From positions 1 to 23,738 of the forward strand of contig DASWMO010000018.1 in assembly GCA_036399715.1 (NCBI GenBank): DNA of 23,738 bases, written 5' to 3'. Numbering within the stretch: the stretch's first letter is position 1; each line of letters opens with the position of its first letter. The translations under genes were made by a program, and so were the position numbers. Below are positions 7,508-14,741 of this stretch, one piece after another. This DNA comes from DASVSE01 sp036399715. GTDB taxonomy: Bacteria > Bacteroidota > Rhodothermia > Rhodothermales > Rubricoccaceae. Under the pieces are notes generated by a model. That model did not search any database. It had not been told where the DNA came from and was given only the letters and a program-made list of their open reading frames with translations.

Positions 7508-8631
7508 ATGTGCCTCGCAACTGCCGTCTTTGCTCTTGTCGCGCTCGCGGCCCCAGCGGCCGCGCAGGGCCGCTGGCTGGACACGTTCGCCGTCCCGGGC
7601 GCGTCCGGGGGCGATGCGTCCGGTAGTGCCTCCGTGAACGCAGCCGTCCCCGACGGCGCAGGCGTGCTCGTCGGTGGCACGTTTCGGCTCGTGGACGACC
7701 TCCAGGTCGACAGCGTGGCACGGTGGACGGGCACACGCTGGGAAGCCTTCGGCGCCGGGCTCCGCTGCACCGAGTGCGGCTACCCGGGGCTGGCCCGCGT
7801 CCAGGCTGTCGCACACGACGCGGCCGGGGCGGTCTGAGTCGCCAGCTTCTTCGACGCAGCCCGACGGAACGACGCTTGCCGTCGCCGGCCTCGCCCGGTG
7901 GACCGGCGCGGCGTGGGAGACGTTCGGCGGCCCGCTGCCCGTCTTCAACTACCCGGCCGAGCTCCAGGCGCTCGTGCGCTGGAACGGCCTGCTGGTCGTC
8001 GGCGGCGAGTTCCAGCAGATCGCGCAGCCCTCGGGAGCCGTCCTCGACGCTCGGCTCGCAGCGTCGCTGCGTGGGACGGCACGGCCTGGCGAGCGCTCCC
8101 CGGCCTCAACACGAACGTGGTCGGCCTTTCCGTCGTCGACGGCACGCTCGTCGCGGCGGGTGGCCTTAACTCCCGTGCCGCGCGGTGGACGGGCTCAGCG
8201 TGGGTGCCCCTTGGCGACGATGCCCCGGCGGGTGTGTACGGCTTCGCCGCCGTCGGGCGTCGGCTTTACGCGGGCGGGGCGTTCGAGACGGCCGGCGGCG
8301 TCGGCTCGCCGGGCCTTGCCGTGTTCGACCTCGACGCCGCCTCGCCCTCCGAGGCGGCGCCCCGGCCGACGACCCGGGCGCGATGCGGGCCGTCCCGAAC
8401 CCGTCGCGCAATGCGACGACGCTCGCCTTCCACCTCGACGCCGCCGGCCCCGTCCGCCTCACGCTCATCGACGCGCTCGGCCGGACCGTCGCCGTGCTGC
8501 ACGACGGCGAGTTGGCGGCGGGCGAGCAGACGGCCCGTGTGGACACGTCGCGGCTGCCGGCCGGCGTCTACGTCGCCCGCCTCGATGCTGGCGGGCGCGT
8601 CGAGACGCGGCGCCTCACGGTCGTCCGCTGA
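7508..8631 (+). pseudogene. secreted beta-propeller protein with C-terminal sorting domain, frameshifted
   Basis: A single ancestral protein can be followed across three reading frames. Segment one (7508-7837) has a signal peptide (MCLATAVFALVALAAPAAAQ) and the blade motif ARWTGTRWEAFG, and stops at TGA 7835-7837. Segment two, in another frame (about 7860-8050), has LAVAGLARWTGAAWETFG and NGLLVVGGEFQQIAQPSGAVLDA. Segment three, back in the first frame (about 8060-8350), has SVAAWDGTAWRALPGLN and ARWTGSAWVPLG. Segment four, in the third frame (about 8360-8631), has AVPNPSRNATTLAFHL, VRLTLIDALGRTVAVLHDG and LPAGVYVARLDAGGR, a typical type IX-like or FlgD-like sorting domain. That makes three frameshifts and one nonsense codon (reading GTC TGA GTC, where a Trp codon would fit). 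It is a decayed gene or a poor-quality stretch. An upstream GTG at 7460 and ATG at 7472 are alternative starts. Confidence 0.8.
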
Positions 8632-8662
8632 CGGAGGCGCCGGGCGGACACCCAGGCGGCGC

Positions 8663-8857
8663 TACCGGGACGTCAAACCCGACGACCGCGACTCTGGACC
8701 GCGTTACCGCGAGCCTGCGGGCCATTACCGCGGGTCTGCGGGCCGCTACCGCGAGTCTGTAGCGCACGACCGCCACCTTGCGGGGCATTACCGCCACCTT
8801 GCGGGGCATTACCGCCACCTTGTAGCGCACGACCGCAGGTCTGTAGCGCGCGACGGG
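8663..8857. repeat. tandem array, ten units at exact 21-bp spacing
   Basis: The anchor TACCGC/GACCGC (first copy TACCGG, last copy GACGGG) recurs at 8663, 8684, 8705, 8726, 8747, 8768, 8789, 8810, 8831 and 8852, exactly 21 bp apart each time. Two unit flavours alternate, GCGGG(G/C)CATTACCGC and GTAGCGCACGACCGC, and two adjacent units (8780-8800 and 8801-8821) are identical. Several units contain a small hairpin GCGG-7-CCGC. The array fills the space between the converging propeller pseudogene and ackA. The period equals two DNA turns and seven codons, so both strands stay open as heptad peptide shadows (AGHYRHL on plus, KVAVMPR on minus). No coding function is supported. Confidence 0.9.
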
Positions 8858-8871
8858 GAGCCCGGGCGGCG

Positions 8872-10092
8872 TCACGCGAACGGCGACGCCTGCGCGGCGA
8901 GGGCGAGCTTCTGCGTGTCGAGCGCGATCACGAGCTCCTCGTTCGTCGGGACGACCCAGACGGGGACGGCACTGTCGGCCGTCGTGATGCGCGCTTCGTG
9001 GCCGGATGCCGCCTCGTTGGCGTCGGCGTCCAGCGTCATTCCGAGCCCCGAGAGGCCGTCGAGGATGCGGGCGCGGACGTGCGCCGAGAACGTCCCGATG
9101 CCCGCCGTGAACGCGACCGCGTCGACGCCGCCGAGGACGGCGATGTAGCGCCCGAGGTAGGACTTCACGCGGTAGCAGAACACCTCGACCGCTTGCCGGC
9201 AGCGCGCGTCGCCCTTGTCCGCCTCGGCGAGCAGGTCGCGCATGTCGGCCGCGTAGCCGCTCAGCCCGAGCAGGCCCGAGTAGCGGTTCAGCATCGTCTG
9301 GATCTCGGCCAGCGTCATCTCCTCCTTCGCGACGATGTCGAAGATGATGGATGGGTCGAGGTCGCCCGAGCGCGTGCCCATCACGAGGCCTTCGAGCGGC
9401 GTCATGCCCATGCTCGTGTCCACGCTCTTCCCGCCGCGGACGGCGCACGCGGAGCAGCCGTTGCCGAGGTGCAGCGTGACCACGCGCGCCGTCGCCGGGT
9501 CCAGGCCCTGAAGCTCCGCGAGGCGCCGGCTCACATACTGGTGGCTCGTGCCGTGGAAGCCGTACCGCCGGATCTTGTGGCGCCGGTAGAGGCGGTTCGG
9601 GATCGCGTAGAGGTACGCCTCCGGAGGGATCGTCTGGTGGAACGCCGTGTCGAACACGGCGACGTGCGGAACGTCGGGGAACAGCCGCTGCGCCGCCTCG
9701 ATGCCCTGCAGGTTGGCCGGGTTGTGGAGCGGCGCGAGGTCGAACGCGTCGCGGATCGCGTCGATCACCTCGGCGTCGACGAGGGCCGACTCGGCGAAGC
9801 GCTCGCCGCCGTGCACGACGCGGTGCCCGACGGCCGCGATCTCGGGCAACGCCTCGCCCGACGCCGTGCGCGCGGTGCGGAGCCGCGCGAGGAGCGCGTC
9901 GAGGGCCGCCGTGTGGTTCGGCGCGGCGAGCGTCTCGCGCGTCGCCTTCGCGTCGCCGACCTGGAACGAGATGAGGCTGGACACGGCGCCGACGCGCTCG
10001 ACCTGCCCGCTCGCGATCTCGGCCCGCGTCTCGGCGTCGACGAGGTCCATCTTGAGCGACGACGAGCCGGCGTTGAGAACGAGAACGATCAT
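8872..10092 (-). CDS. ackA: acetate kinase
   Basis: This 406-residue enzyme interconverts acetate plus ATP with acetyl phosphate plus ADP in the cytoplasm. The family landmarks are present: LVLNAGSSSLK with Asn7, GHRVVHGG with Arg91, FDTAFH with Asp148, GFHGTSH with His180, TLHLGNGCS (207-214), MGTRSGDLDP with Arg241, and TNEEL with Glu385. One oddity is that the nucleotide-binding loop normally reading GIGEN reads GIGTF (331-335). The length is normal. No phosphotransacetylase gene is adjacent, so acetyl phosphate must come from elsewhere or from a different partner. The gene starts at ATG 10092, divergent from the small membrane protein across a palindrome-rich region, and ends 14 bp from the 21-bp array. 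Confidence 0.96.
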   Translation of the reverse strand: MIVLVLNAGSSSLKMDLVDAETRAEIASGQVERVGAVSSLISFQVGDAKATRETLAAPNHTAALDALLARLRTARTASGEALPEIAAVGHRVVHGGERFAESALVDAEVIDAIRDAFDLAPLHNPANLQGIEAAQRLFPDVPHVAVFDTAFHQTIPPEAYLYAIPNRLYRRHKIRRYGFHGTSHQYVSRRLAELQGLDPATARVVTLHLGNGCSACAVRGGKSVDTSMGMTPLEGLVMGTRSGDLDPSIIFDIVAKEEMTLAEIQTMLNRYSGLLGLSGYAADMRDLLAEADKGDARCRQAVEVFCYRVKSYLGRYIAVLGGVDAVAFTAGIGTFSAHVRARILDGLSGLGMTLDADANEAASGHEARITTADSAVPVWVVPTNEELVIALDTQKLALAAQASPFA

Positions 10093-10146
10093 GGGGGCAG
10101 GGGAACGGGACGGGCCGTACGAGGCGGCGCGCGGTCGGTTCGGGAA

Positions 10147-10179
10147 ACACGCGCCGTACCGGCCGGTACCGGCACGTGT
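10147..10179. promoter_or_regulatory. 33-bp near-palindrome in the ackA divergent intergenic region
   Basis: Within the 110-bp gap between ackA (minus) and the small membrane protein (plus) lies ACACGCGCCGTACCGG followed by its near-complement CCGGTACCGGCACGTGT. The core GTACCGGCCGGTAC (10156-10169) is a perfect 14-bp palindrome and overlaps a second, GCCGGTACCGGC (10162-10173). The outer arms match except for one substitution and one extra base. It could be an operator controlling one or both genes, or a cruciform/hairpin. I see no clear -10/-35 elements to anchor it. Confidence 0.45.
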
Positions 10180-10202
10180 CTTCCTGCCCCCGGCACGTTT
10201 CC

Positions 10203-10433
10203 ATGGACGAACAGATCTACCTCGTCATCGCCGGGACGTTCGTGGGCTTCCTCGCGCTCGCGTTCGGGCTCCTCTTCCCGATCTACCGCTTCCTCACGCG
10301 CGAGGAGACGGCCGAGAAATCGTGGACGCCCGATGCCGTCGCGCGTCGGCAGGCGGCCGGCTTCGGCGACGGCACGTCCGCCCCGCCGCCTCTCCCGCCG
10401 CCCGAGGCGCCGCGGGCGCCCGAGGCCCCGTGA
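10203..10433 (+). CDS. small single-pass membrane protein
   Basis: ATG 10203 gives 76 residues: an N-terminal membrane helix (IYLVIAGTFVGFLALAFGLLF, about 5-25), a short basic/acidic segment (YRFLTREETAEKSWTPDAVARRQ) and a Pro/Ala-rich tail. The frame is open further upstream, but the earlier start at 10176 adds only Cys/Pro/Arg residues. No family is recognised. Its stop overlaps the GTG of the GWxTD-type gene by 4 bp (GTGA), so the two are translationally coupled and may act together at the envelope. Confidence 0.7.
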   Translation: MDEQIYLVIAGTFVGFLALAFGLLFPIYRFLTREETAEKSWTPDAVARRQAAGFGDGTSAPPPLPPPEAPRAPEAP

Positions 10434-12397
10434 CGCGCGCCGCTGCAGTCCTTGTGCTCGCGCTCGTCCTCGCGGCCAGCCCCGCCCGCGCGCAGCGCCC
10501 CGACGCGGCCGCGCGGCAGGCCGAGGCGGTCCGCATCGCCGAGGCACGCCTCGCCGCGGGCGACACGCTCGGCGCCCTCGCGGCCGTCCGCAGCGTGCAG
10601 GAGCGCGACGGCAACACGGCCGGACTCGAAACCGTCCGCCTCACGGCCGAGCGGACTGGCGCCGGCCTGCGCCGCTACCCGCCGCCCGCTCGCCGCCGCC
10701 TCATCGTCCGGACCGCCCGTCGCCTGCTCCGCCTCGACCCCTCCAGCCCGCTCGCCCTCGAAACCCTCGCCGACGACGCCCTCGCGACCGTCCTCTTTTT
10801 CCGTGACCGCGGCGCGCGCTTCGGCCTGACGATGGCGACGACGCCCGCCGAGGCCAGTCCGCGCCTCCGCGGCAGCCGCTTCGACCTCGGGCAGCGCGCG
10901 GCGGGGGCGCCACTCGTGGACCGAACCGAGCCGGCCCGCGACGCCGCCCGAACGGCCTCGTCCCTGCTCGACTCGCTTCTGGCGGTGGATGCACCGCGCG
11001 CGGCGCCGTACGTCGTCGCGCTTGCCGTCGCCGAGCGGCGGTGGGGGCGGCTGGACTCGCTCGCCGGCCGCCTCCAGAACCCGACGTGGACGGGCCTCGC
11101 CGGTGGACTGGCGGCGTGGCGCCTCGGCCGGACGGACGACGCCGAGCGCGCGTTCGCGTCGGGCCTCGCCGCTCTTTCACTCGCCGAGCGCACCCGCTTC
11201 GAATCCGTCGAGGCGCTCCTACCGCCCGACAGCCTCGCCGCGTTCCAGGCGGATCCCGACGGCGTCGCCCGGCGCTTCTGGGCCCGCGAGGACCCGCGTC
11301 GCATCACGGCCGCGAGCGAGCGCCGCCTCGAACACCTCGCCCGCGTCCTCGAAGCCGACGCCCTCTTCGGGCGCCCGCTCGGCGACCTGTTCTCGGACCG
11401 CCCGCGCCGCGGCGCCGAGACCGACCGCGGCCGCGTGTGGGTCCGCTATGGCCGCCCGGACCGCGAGGCCGGCTTCACGCCCGACGATTCGGCGCCCGCC
11501 TACGCCCGCGACGAACTCGCCGCGTTTGTCGTCTGGGAGTACGACCGCCTCGATGGCGGCACGCGGTTCGTCTTCGACGACGCGGCCCGCTCGGGCCGCT
11601 ACCGCACGTACAGCCCGCCGTCATCCGCCTACGCGACGCCGACCGGCCGCGCGTCGGCGGACGATCACGTGACGCAGGACCGCGTCCTGCAGCGCGACGC
11701 CCCGCAGACCTACGCCGATACGCTCGCGGGCGACCTCGCGCTCGTCGTCGCCCGCTTTCGAGGTACGGACGGGCAGCCCGAAGCCGTCGCCGCCTTTACC
11801 GTCCCCCCCGGCGCGCGCGCGGCGGTGTTCGTCGATGGCCGCCGTGCTGCCGAGGCAGGCGCCGCAGTCGTCGCGCTCACCGGCCGACCTGCGACCGTTC
11901 GGGCCGAGTGGCTCGCGCCGGCGCCCGAGCGGTTCGCCGCAGCCGAGGCGCGCGTCGAGCCGCTCGCGGCGGGCTTCGGCCTCAGTGACCTGCTGCTCGT
12001 CGGCGGCGACGGACCGGGCGTCGTGCGGCGCGGCGAGCGGATCGTGCCGCTGGTCGCGGACACGCTCGCGCGTGGCGCCCGCGTCGCGGTCTACGCCGAG
12101 GTCTACGGCCTCACGCTGCGCGACGGGCGGACGGATGCCGAGGCCGAGGTCGGGCTCGTGCCGGCCGAGACGGGCTCGGGCCTGCGCCGCGCCGCCGCCC
12201 GCCTCTTTGGGCGCCCCCGCCCGTCCGGCGTCGCGACGGCCGTCGAGATCCAGGGATCGGACCCGACCGATGCCGTCGCCCTCGCCCTCGACGCGTCGGG
12301 ATTGCCGCCTGGGCGCTACCGGCTCGTGCTGCGTCTCGCGGACCGTCCGGGCGGGCGCACGGCCGAGGCGTCGCGAGAGATCGTGCTGCGCGAATAA
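10430..12397 (+). CDS. secreted GWxTD-type domain protein
   Basis: GTG 10430 opens a 655-residue protein with a signal peptide (AAAVLVLALVLAASPARAQ). Residues about 20-270 are helical, Ala/Leu/Arg-rich and repeat-like (for example EAVRIAEARLAAGDTLGALAAVRSV), similar to TPR-type arms. The GWxTD-domain region spans about 275-400: FWAREDPRRIT...RLEHLARVLEADALFG, then TDRGRVWVRYGRPD, VVWEYDRLDGG-RFVFDD and GRYRTYSP. The motif that names the family is GAETD here (328-332), so the Trp is lost. The C-terminal third is beta-rich and may bind partners (VYAEVYGLTLRDGRTD; GRYRLVLRLADRPGGR). GWxTD proteins are common secreted or periplasmic proteins in Bacteroidota-like bacteria with no proven role. The start overlaps the upstream stop by 4 bp; earlier in-frame codons are antisense to ackA. 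Confidence 0.85.
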   Translation: MTRAAAVLVLALVLAASPARAQRPDAAARQAEAVRIAEARLAAGDTLGALAAVRSVQERDGNTAGLETVRLTAERTGAGLRRYPPPARRRLIVRTARRLLRLDPSSPLALETLADDALATVLFFRDRGARFGLTMATTPAEASPRLRGSRFDLGQRAAGAPLVDRTEPARDAARTASSLLDSLLAVDAPRAAPYVVALAVAERRWGRLDSLAGRLQNPTWTGLAGGLAAWRLGRTDDAERAFASGLAALSLAERTRFESVEALLPPDSLAAFQADPDGVARRFWAREDPRRITAASERRLEHLARVLEADALFGRPLGDLFSDRPRRGAETDRGRVWVRYGRPDREAGFTPDDSAPAYARDELAAFVVWEYDRLDGGTRFVFDDAARSGRYRTYSPPSSAYATPTGRASADDHVTQDRVLQRDAPQTYADTLAGDLALVVARFRGTDGQPEAVAAFTVPPGARAAVFVDGRRAAEAGAAVVALTGRPATVRAEWLAPAPERFAAAEARVEPLAAGFGLSDLLLVGGDGPGVVRRGERIVPLVADTLARGARVAVYAEVYGLTLRDGRTDAEAEVGLVPAETGSGLRRAAARLFGRPRPSGVATAVEIQGSDPTDAVALALDASGLPPGRYRLVLRLADRPGGRTAEASREIVLRE

Positions 12398-12506
12398 GAC
12401 GGGCCGCGCGTTTCCTTCGCACGCTACGCGGCGGCCTGTCCGAACCCGCCGGCCCGTGCGGCCGTACCCTGCGCCTGTCTCGCCCCGCCCCATCGGGTGA
12501 CCCTGA

Positions 12507-13622
12507 ATGCCCCCGTCCCGCCTGTCCCGCGCTGCCTTCGCCGCGTTCGCCTTCGCCGCCGCAGCGCCCTCCGCTCAGACGCCGCTCGGCGTCGCCTCGC
12601 CGCCCCCGGCGGGCGAGATCGCCGCGTCGCGCCGGACCGCCATCACAGCTGCCGTCGAGGCAGCCAGCCCGGCTGTGGTGTCCGTCAACGTCATCGAGGT
12701 GCGCCAGGTGCGCGTCCGCGACCCGTTCGCCGACTTTTTCGGCGGCGTCCCGAGCCGCGTCTACGAGCAGCAGGTGCAGGGCCTCGGGTCCGGCTTCATC
12801 GTGTCGGCGGACGGTTACATCGTCACCAACGACCACGTCGCCGGCAACGCGACCAAGATCACCGTCGCCTTCCCCGACGGGACGACGCTCGACGCGCGCC
12901 TCGTCGGGTCCGACCCCGAGACGGACATCGCTCTTCTCAAAGTCGAGCCGCCGGGGCGGTTGCCGTTTCTCGCCTTCGACCCCGAGCACGACCCCGCCGT
13001 CGGCGAGTGGGCCATCGCCCTCGGCAACCCGTTCGGCCTCTTCGAGGCCGCCGAGCCGACCGTCACTGTCGGCGTCGTGAGCGCCATCGGGCGCGACTTC
13101 CCCGCCCAGCAGGGCCGCACGTTCCGCGACCTCATCCAGACCGACGCGGCCATCAACAGCGGCAACTCGGGCGGCCCGCTCGTCAACGCGGCTGGCCGCG
13201 TGATGGGCATGAACACGTTCATCTACTCGCAGTCCGGCGGCTCGGTCGGGCTCGGCTTCGCCGTCCCGGCGTGGCGCATCCAGCGCGTCGTCGAGGAGCT
13301 CCGCACGACGGGCCGCGTGGACCGCGCCTTCTACACGGGCCTCAACGTGCGCCCGCTCACGGACCGGATGGTCCGCCAGCTCGGCCTCGACGACGCAACC
13401 GGCCTCATCGTGGCGTCGGTGGACGAGAACAGCCCCGCGGCGAGGGCCGGCCTGCGGCCCTACGACGTCATCGTGTCCATCGCCGGCGCGCCCGTCCGCA
13501 CCAACGAGGACGTCCGGCAGCGCCTCGTCGACAACCGCCCCGGCGACACGGTCGAGCTCGGCCTCGTCCGCGAGGGTGAGACGACGACGGCCCGCCTCAC
13601 GCTCGGCACCACGACCGGATGA
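12507..13622 (+). CDS. HtrA/DegS-like periplasmic serine protease with one PDZ domain
   Basis: The 371-residue protein begins with a signal peptide (about 1-23). The trypsin-like domain has the triad His110 (TNDHVAG), Asp140 (DPETDIALLKV) and Ser221 (NSGNSGGPL), together with the LGNPFGL and GLGFAVP segments of the HtrA family. A single PDZ domain spans about 285-365 (GLIVASVDENSPAARAGLRPYDVIVSIAGAPV). With one PDZ it resembles DegS or the short HtrA proteins, which degrade misfolded envelope proteins or trigger stress signalling. It starts 109 bp after the GWxTD-type gene and overlaps the next gene by ATGA, so it is cotranscribed and coupled with the following lipoprotein. No sigma-E-type promoter is recognisable. 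Confidence 0.94.
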   Translation: MPPSRLSRAAFAAFAFAAAAPSAQTPLGVASPPPAGEIAASRRTAITAAVEAASPAVVSVNVIEVRQVRVRDPFADFFGGVPSRVYEQQVQGLGSGFIVSADGYIVTNDHVAGNATKITVAFPDGTTLDARLVGSDPETDIALLKVEPPGRLPFLAFDPEHDPAVGEWAIALGNPFGLFEAAEPTVTVGVVSAIGRDFPAQQGRTFRDLIQTDAAINSGNSGGPLVNAAGRVMGMNTFIYSQSGGSVGLGFAVPAWRIQRVVEELRTTGRVDRAFYTGLNVRPLTDRMVRQLGLDDATGLIVASVDENSPAARAGLRPYDVIVSIAGAPVRTNEDVRQRLVDNRPGDTVELGLVREGETTTARLTLGTTTG

Positions 13623-14704
13623 GCCTGCTCCGGAACGGCCTTGTCGCTGGCCTCACCGTCTGTCTCGCCGGCTGCCTGCCGTCCAGCGGGCGCCGTAACG
13701 ATACCTCGATCTCGCAATCAGACTCGGCGTCGGTCGCGCTCGCCGAGACCGTCCCCACGGACACGCTCGCGCTCGGGTGGGAAGCGGCGCCCCGCGCCGA
13801 CGACCCGATGCCGCTCCCGACGACTGTCGCGTGGGCCGGCGAGGGGGCGGACGCGCGGCTCGTGGTCGTCGAGACGAAGGATGCGAGTATTCGCCTGTTT
13901 ACGGCCTCAGGACGCCAGGCGCGCCACATCGCGAGCGGCGGCGGGCCCGAATCGTACCCCTACCTCGCCGGCATCCGCGGCGACACGGCCGTCGTGCTGG
14001 AGCGCGGGCGGGGCCGCCTCGCCTTCGTCCCGCTCGACAGCAGCGGCGCCATCCGCCACGTGGCCGTCCCCGACAGCGCGACGGCAGCGCTCGTGACCGA
14101 CGCCGGCGTGTTCGTCCGCGGCGGCGGCGGGGCCGAGGAACGCACGCCGTGGCTGTTCCGCCTCGACGCGCGCGGGCGCGTCGCCGAGCGGCACACGTTC
14201 CGCGGGCAGACGTGGCGCACGACGGGATTCCTGAAGCCGTGGGGGCTGCGCGTGCTCGCGCTCTCGGGCTACCGTCCCGTCGTCGACGTGTGGGCGCCGG
14301 GCGCGAGGAGCCGCCTGGACACGCTCGCGCTGCGCGGGTTCTCGTCGCCGGGCCTCGCCCGCTCGGCCCAGTTCATGCGCGGCGACGTCGACCAGCCGCC
14401 GCTGCTGACCTCCACTGCTGCTGCGCTCGGCGACCGCCTGCTCGTCGCCAACATGCGAGACGACCACGTCCGGATCGACGTCTACGACGCCTCGGGAACG
14501 CTCCGGCGCGTTCTTGCCACGCCACGACCGTGGGGGCCCCTGCCGTACATCCCGATCGACATGGCCGTGCGGCGTCTGGAGACGACCGTCGAGATCGCGG
14601 TCCTGATGCAGCGCCCGAGTGGTGTTCTGCAGTCGGCCGACAGCCGCCTCGTGCTGTACCGGTGGAATGAGGGGTCCGGTGAACCGGTGACTCGTCGCAG
14701 GTGA
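13619..14704 (+). CDS. lipoprotein, beta-propeller-like
   Basis: The 361-residue product starts with a lipoprotein signal (MSLLRNGLVAGLTVCLAGC, Cys19 as lipidation site) and a Ser/Asp/Thr-rich linker. From about residue 60 it shows short beta-strand units of the kind found in six-bladed propellers: ARLVVVETKDASIRLFTASGR, DTAVVLERGRGRLAFVPLDSSG, TPWLFRLDARGRVAERHTF, RLLVANMRDDHVRIDVYDASG and DSRLVLYRWNEG. A role in binding or sensing outside the inner membrane is likely, but no specific function can be given. The ATG overlaps the htrA-like stop (ATGA), which suggests that the lipoprotein is a partner or regulator of that protease. It converges with pyrG, with 37 bp between the stops and no clear terminator. 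Confidence 0.75.
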   Translation: MSLLRNGLVAGLTVCLAGCLPSSGRRNDTSISQSDSASVALAETVPTDTLALGWEAAPRADDPMPLPTTVAWAGEGADARLVVVETKDASIRLFTASGRQARHIASGGGPESYPYLAGIRGDTAVVLERGRGRLAFVPLDSSGAIRHVAVPDSATAALVTDAGVFVRGGGGAEERTPWLFRLDARGRVAERHTFRGQTWRTTGFLKPWGLRVLALSGYRPVVDVWAPGARSRLDTLALRGFSSPGLARSAQFMRGDVDQPPLLTSTAAALGDRLLVANMRDDHVRIDVYDASGTLRRVLATPRPWGPLPYIPIDMAVRRLETTVEIAVLMQRPSGVLQSADSRLVLYRWNEGSGEPVTRRR

Positions 14705-14741
14705 CGTGCGACGCCGCACCGATCACCTTCTCACCGCCCCT

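Noticed and set aside
7382..7948. 189-residue N-terminal extension of the AtuA-family protein
   Set aside because: The extension is antisense to the propeller pseudogene and unlike the family, which starts at the Met before SDSAPFRIASG.
8663..8857. CRISPR array
   Set aside because: Units are directly contiguous at 21 bp with no unique spacers, and no cas gene is in the window.
7898..9148. 416-codon plus-strand frame
   Set aside because: Only its first part is a real remnant of the propeller gene. The rest runs through the sorting-domain DNA in the wrong frame, then the repeat array and antisense ackA.
8615..10204. 529-codon minus-strand frame running through ackA and the 21-bp array
   Set aside because: It is out of frame with ackA and Arg/Pro-rich. 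The KVAVMPR-like heptads come from the 21-bp repeat, since 21 is a multiple of three.
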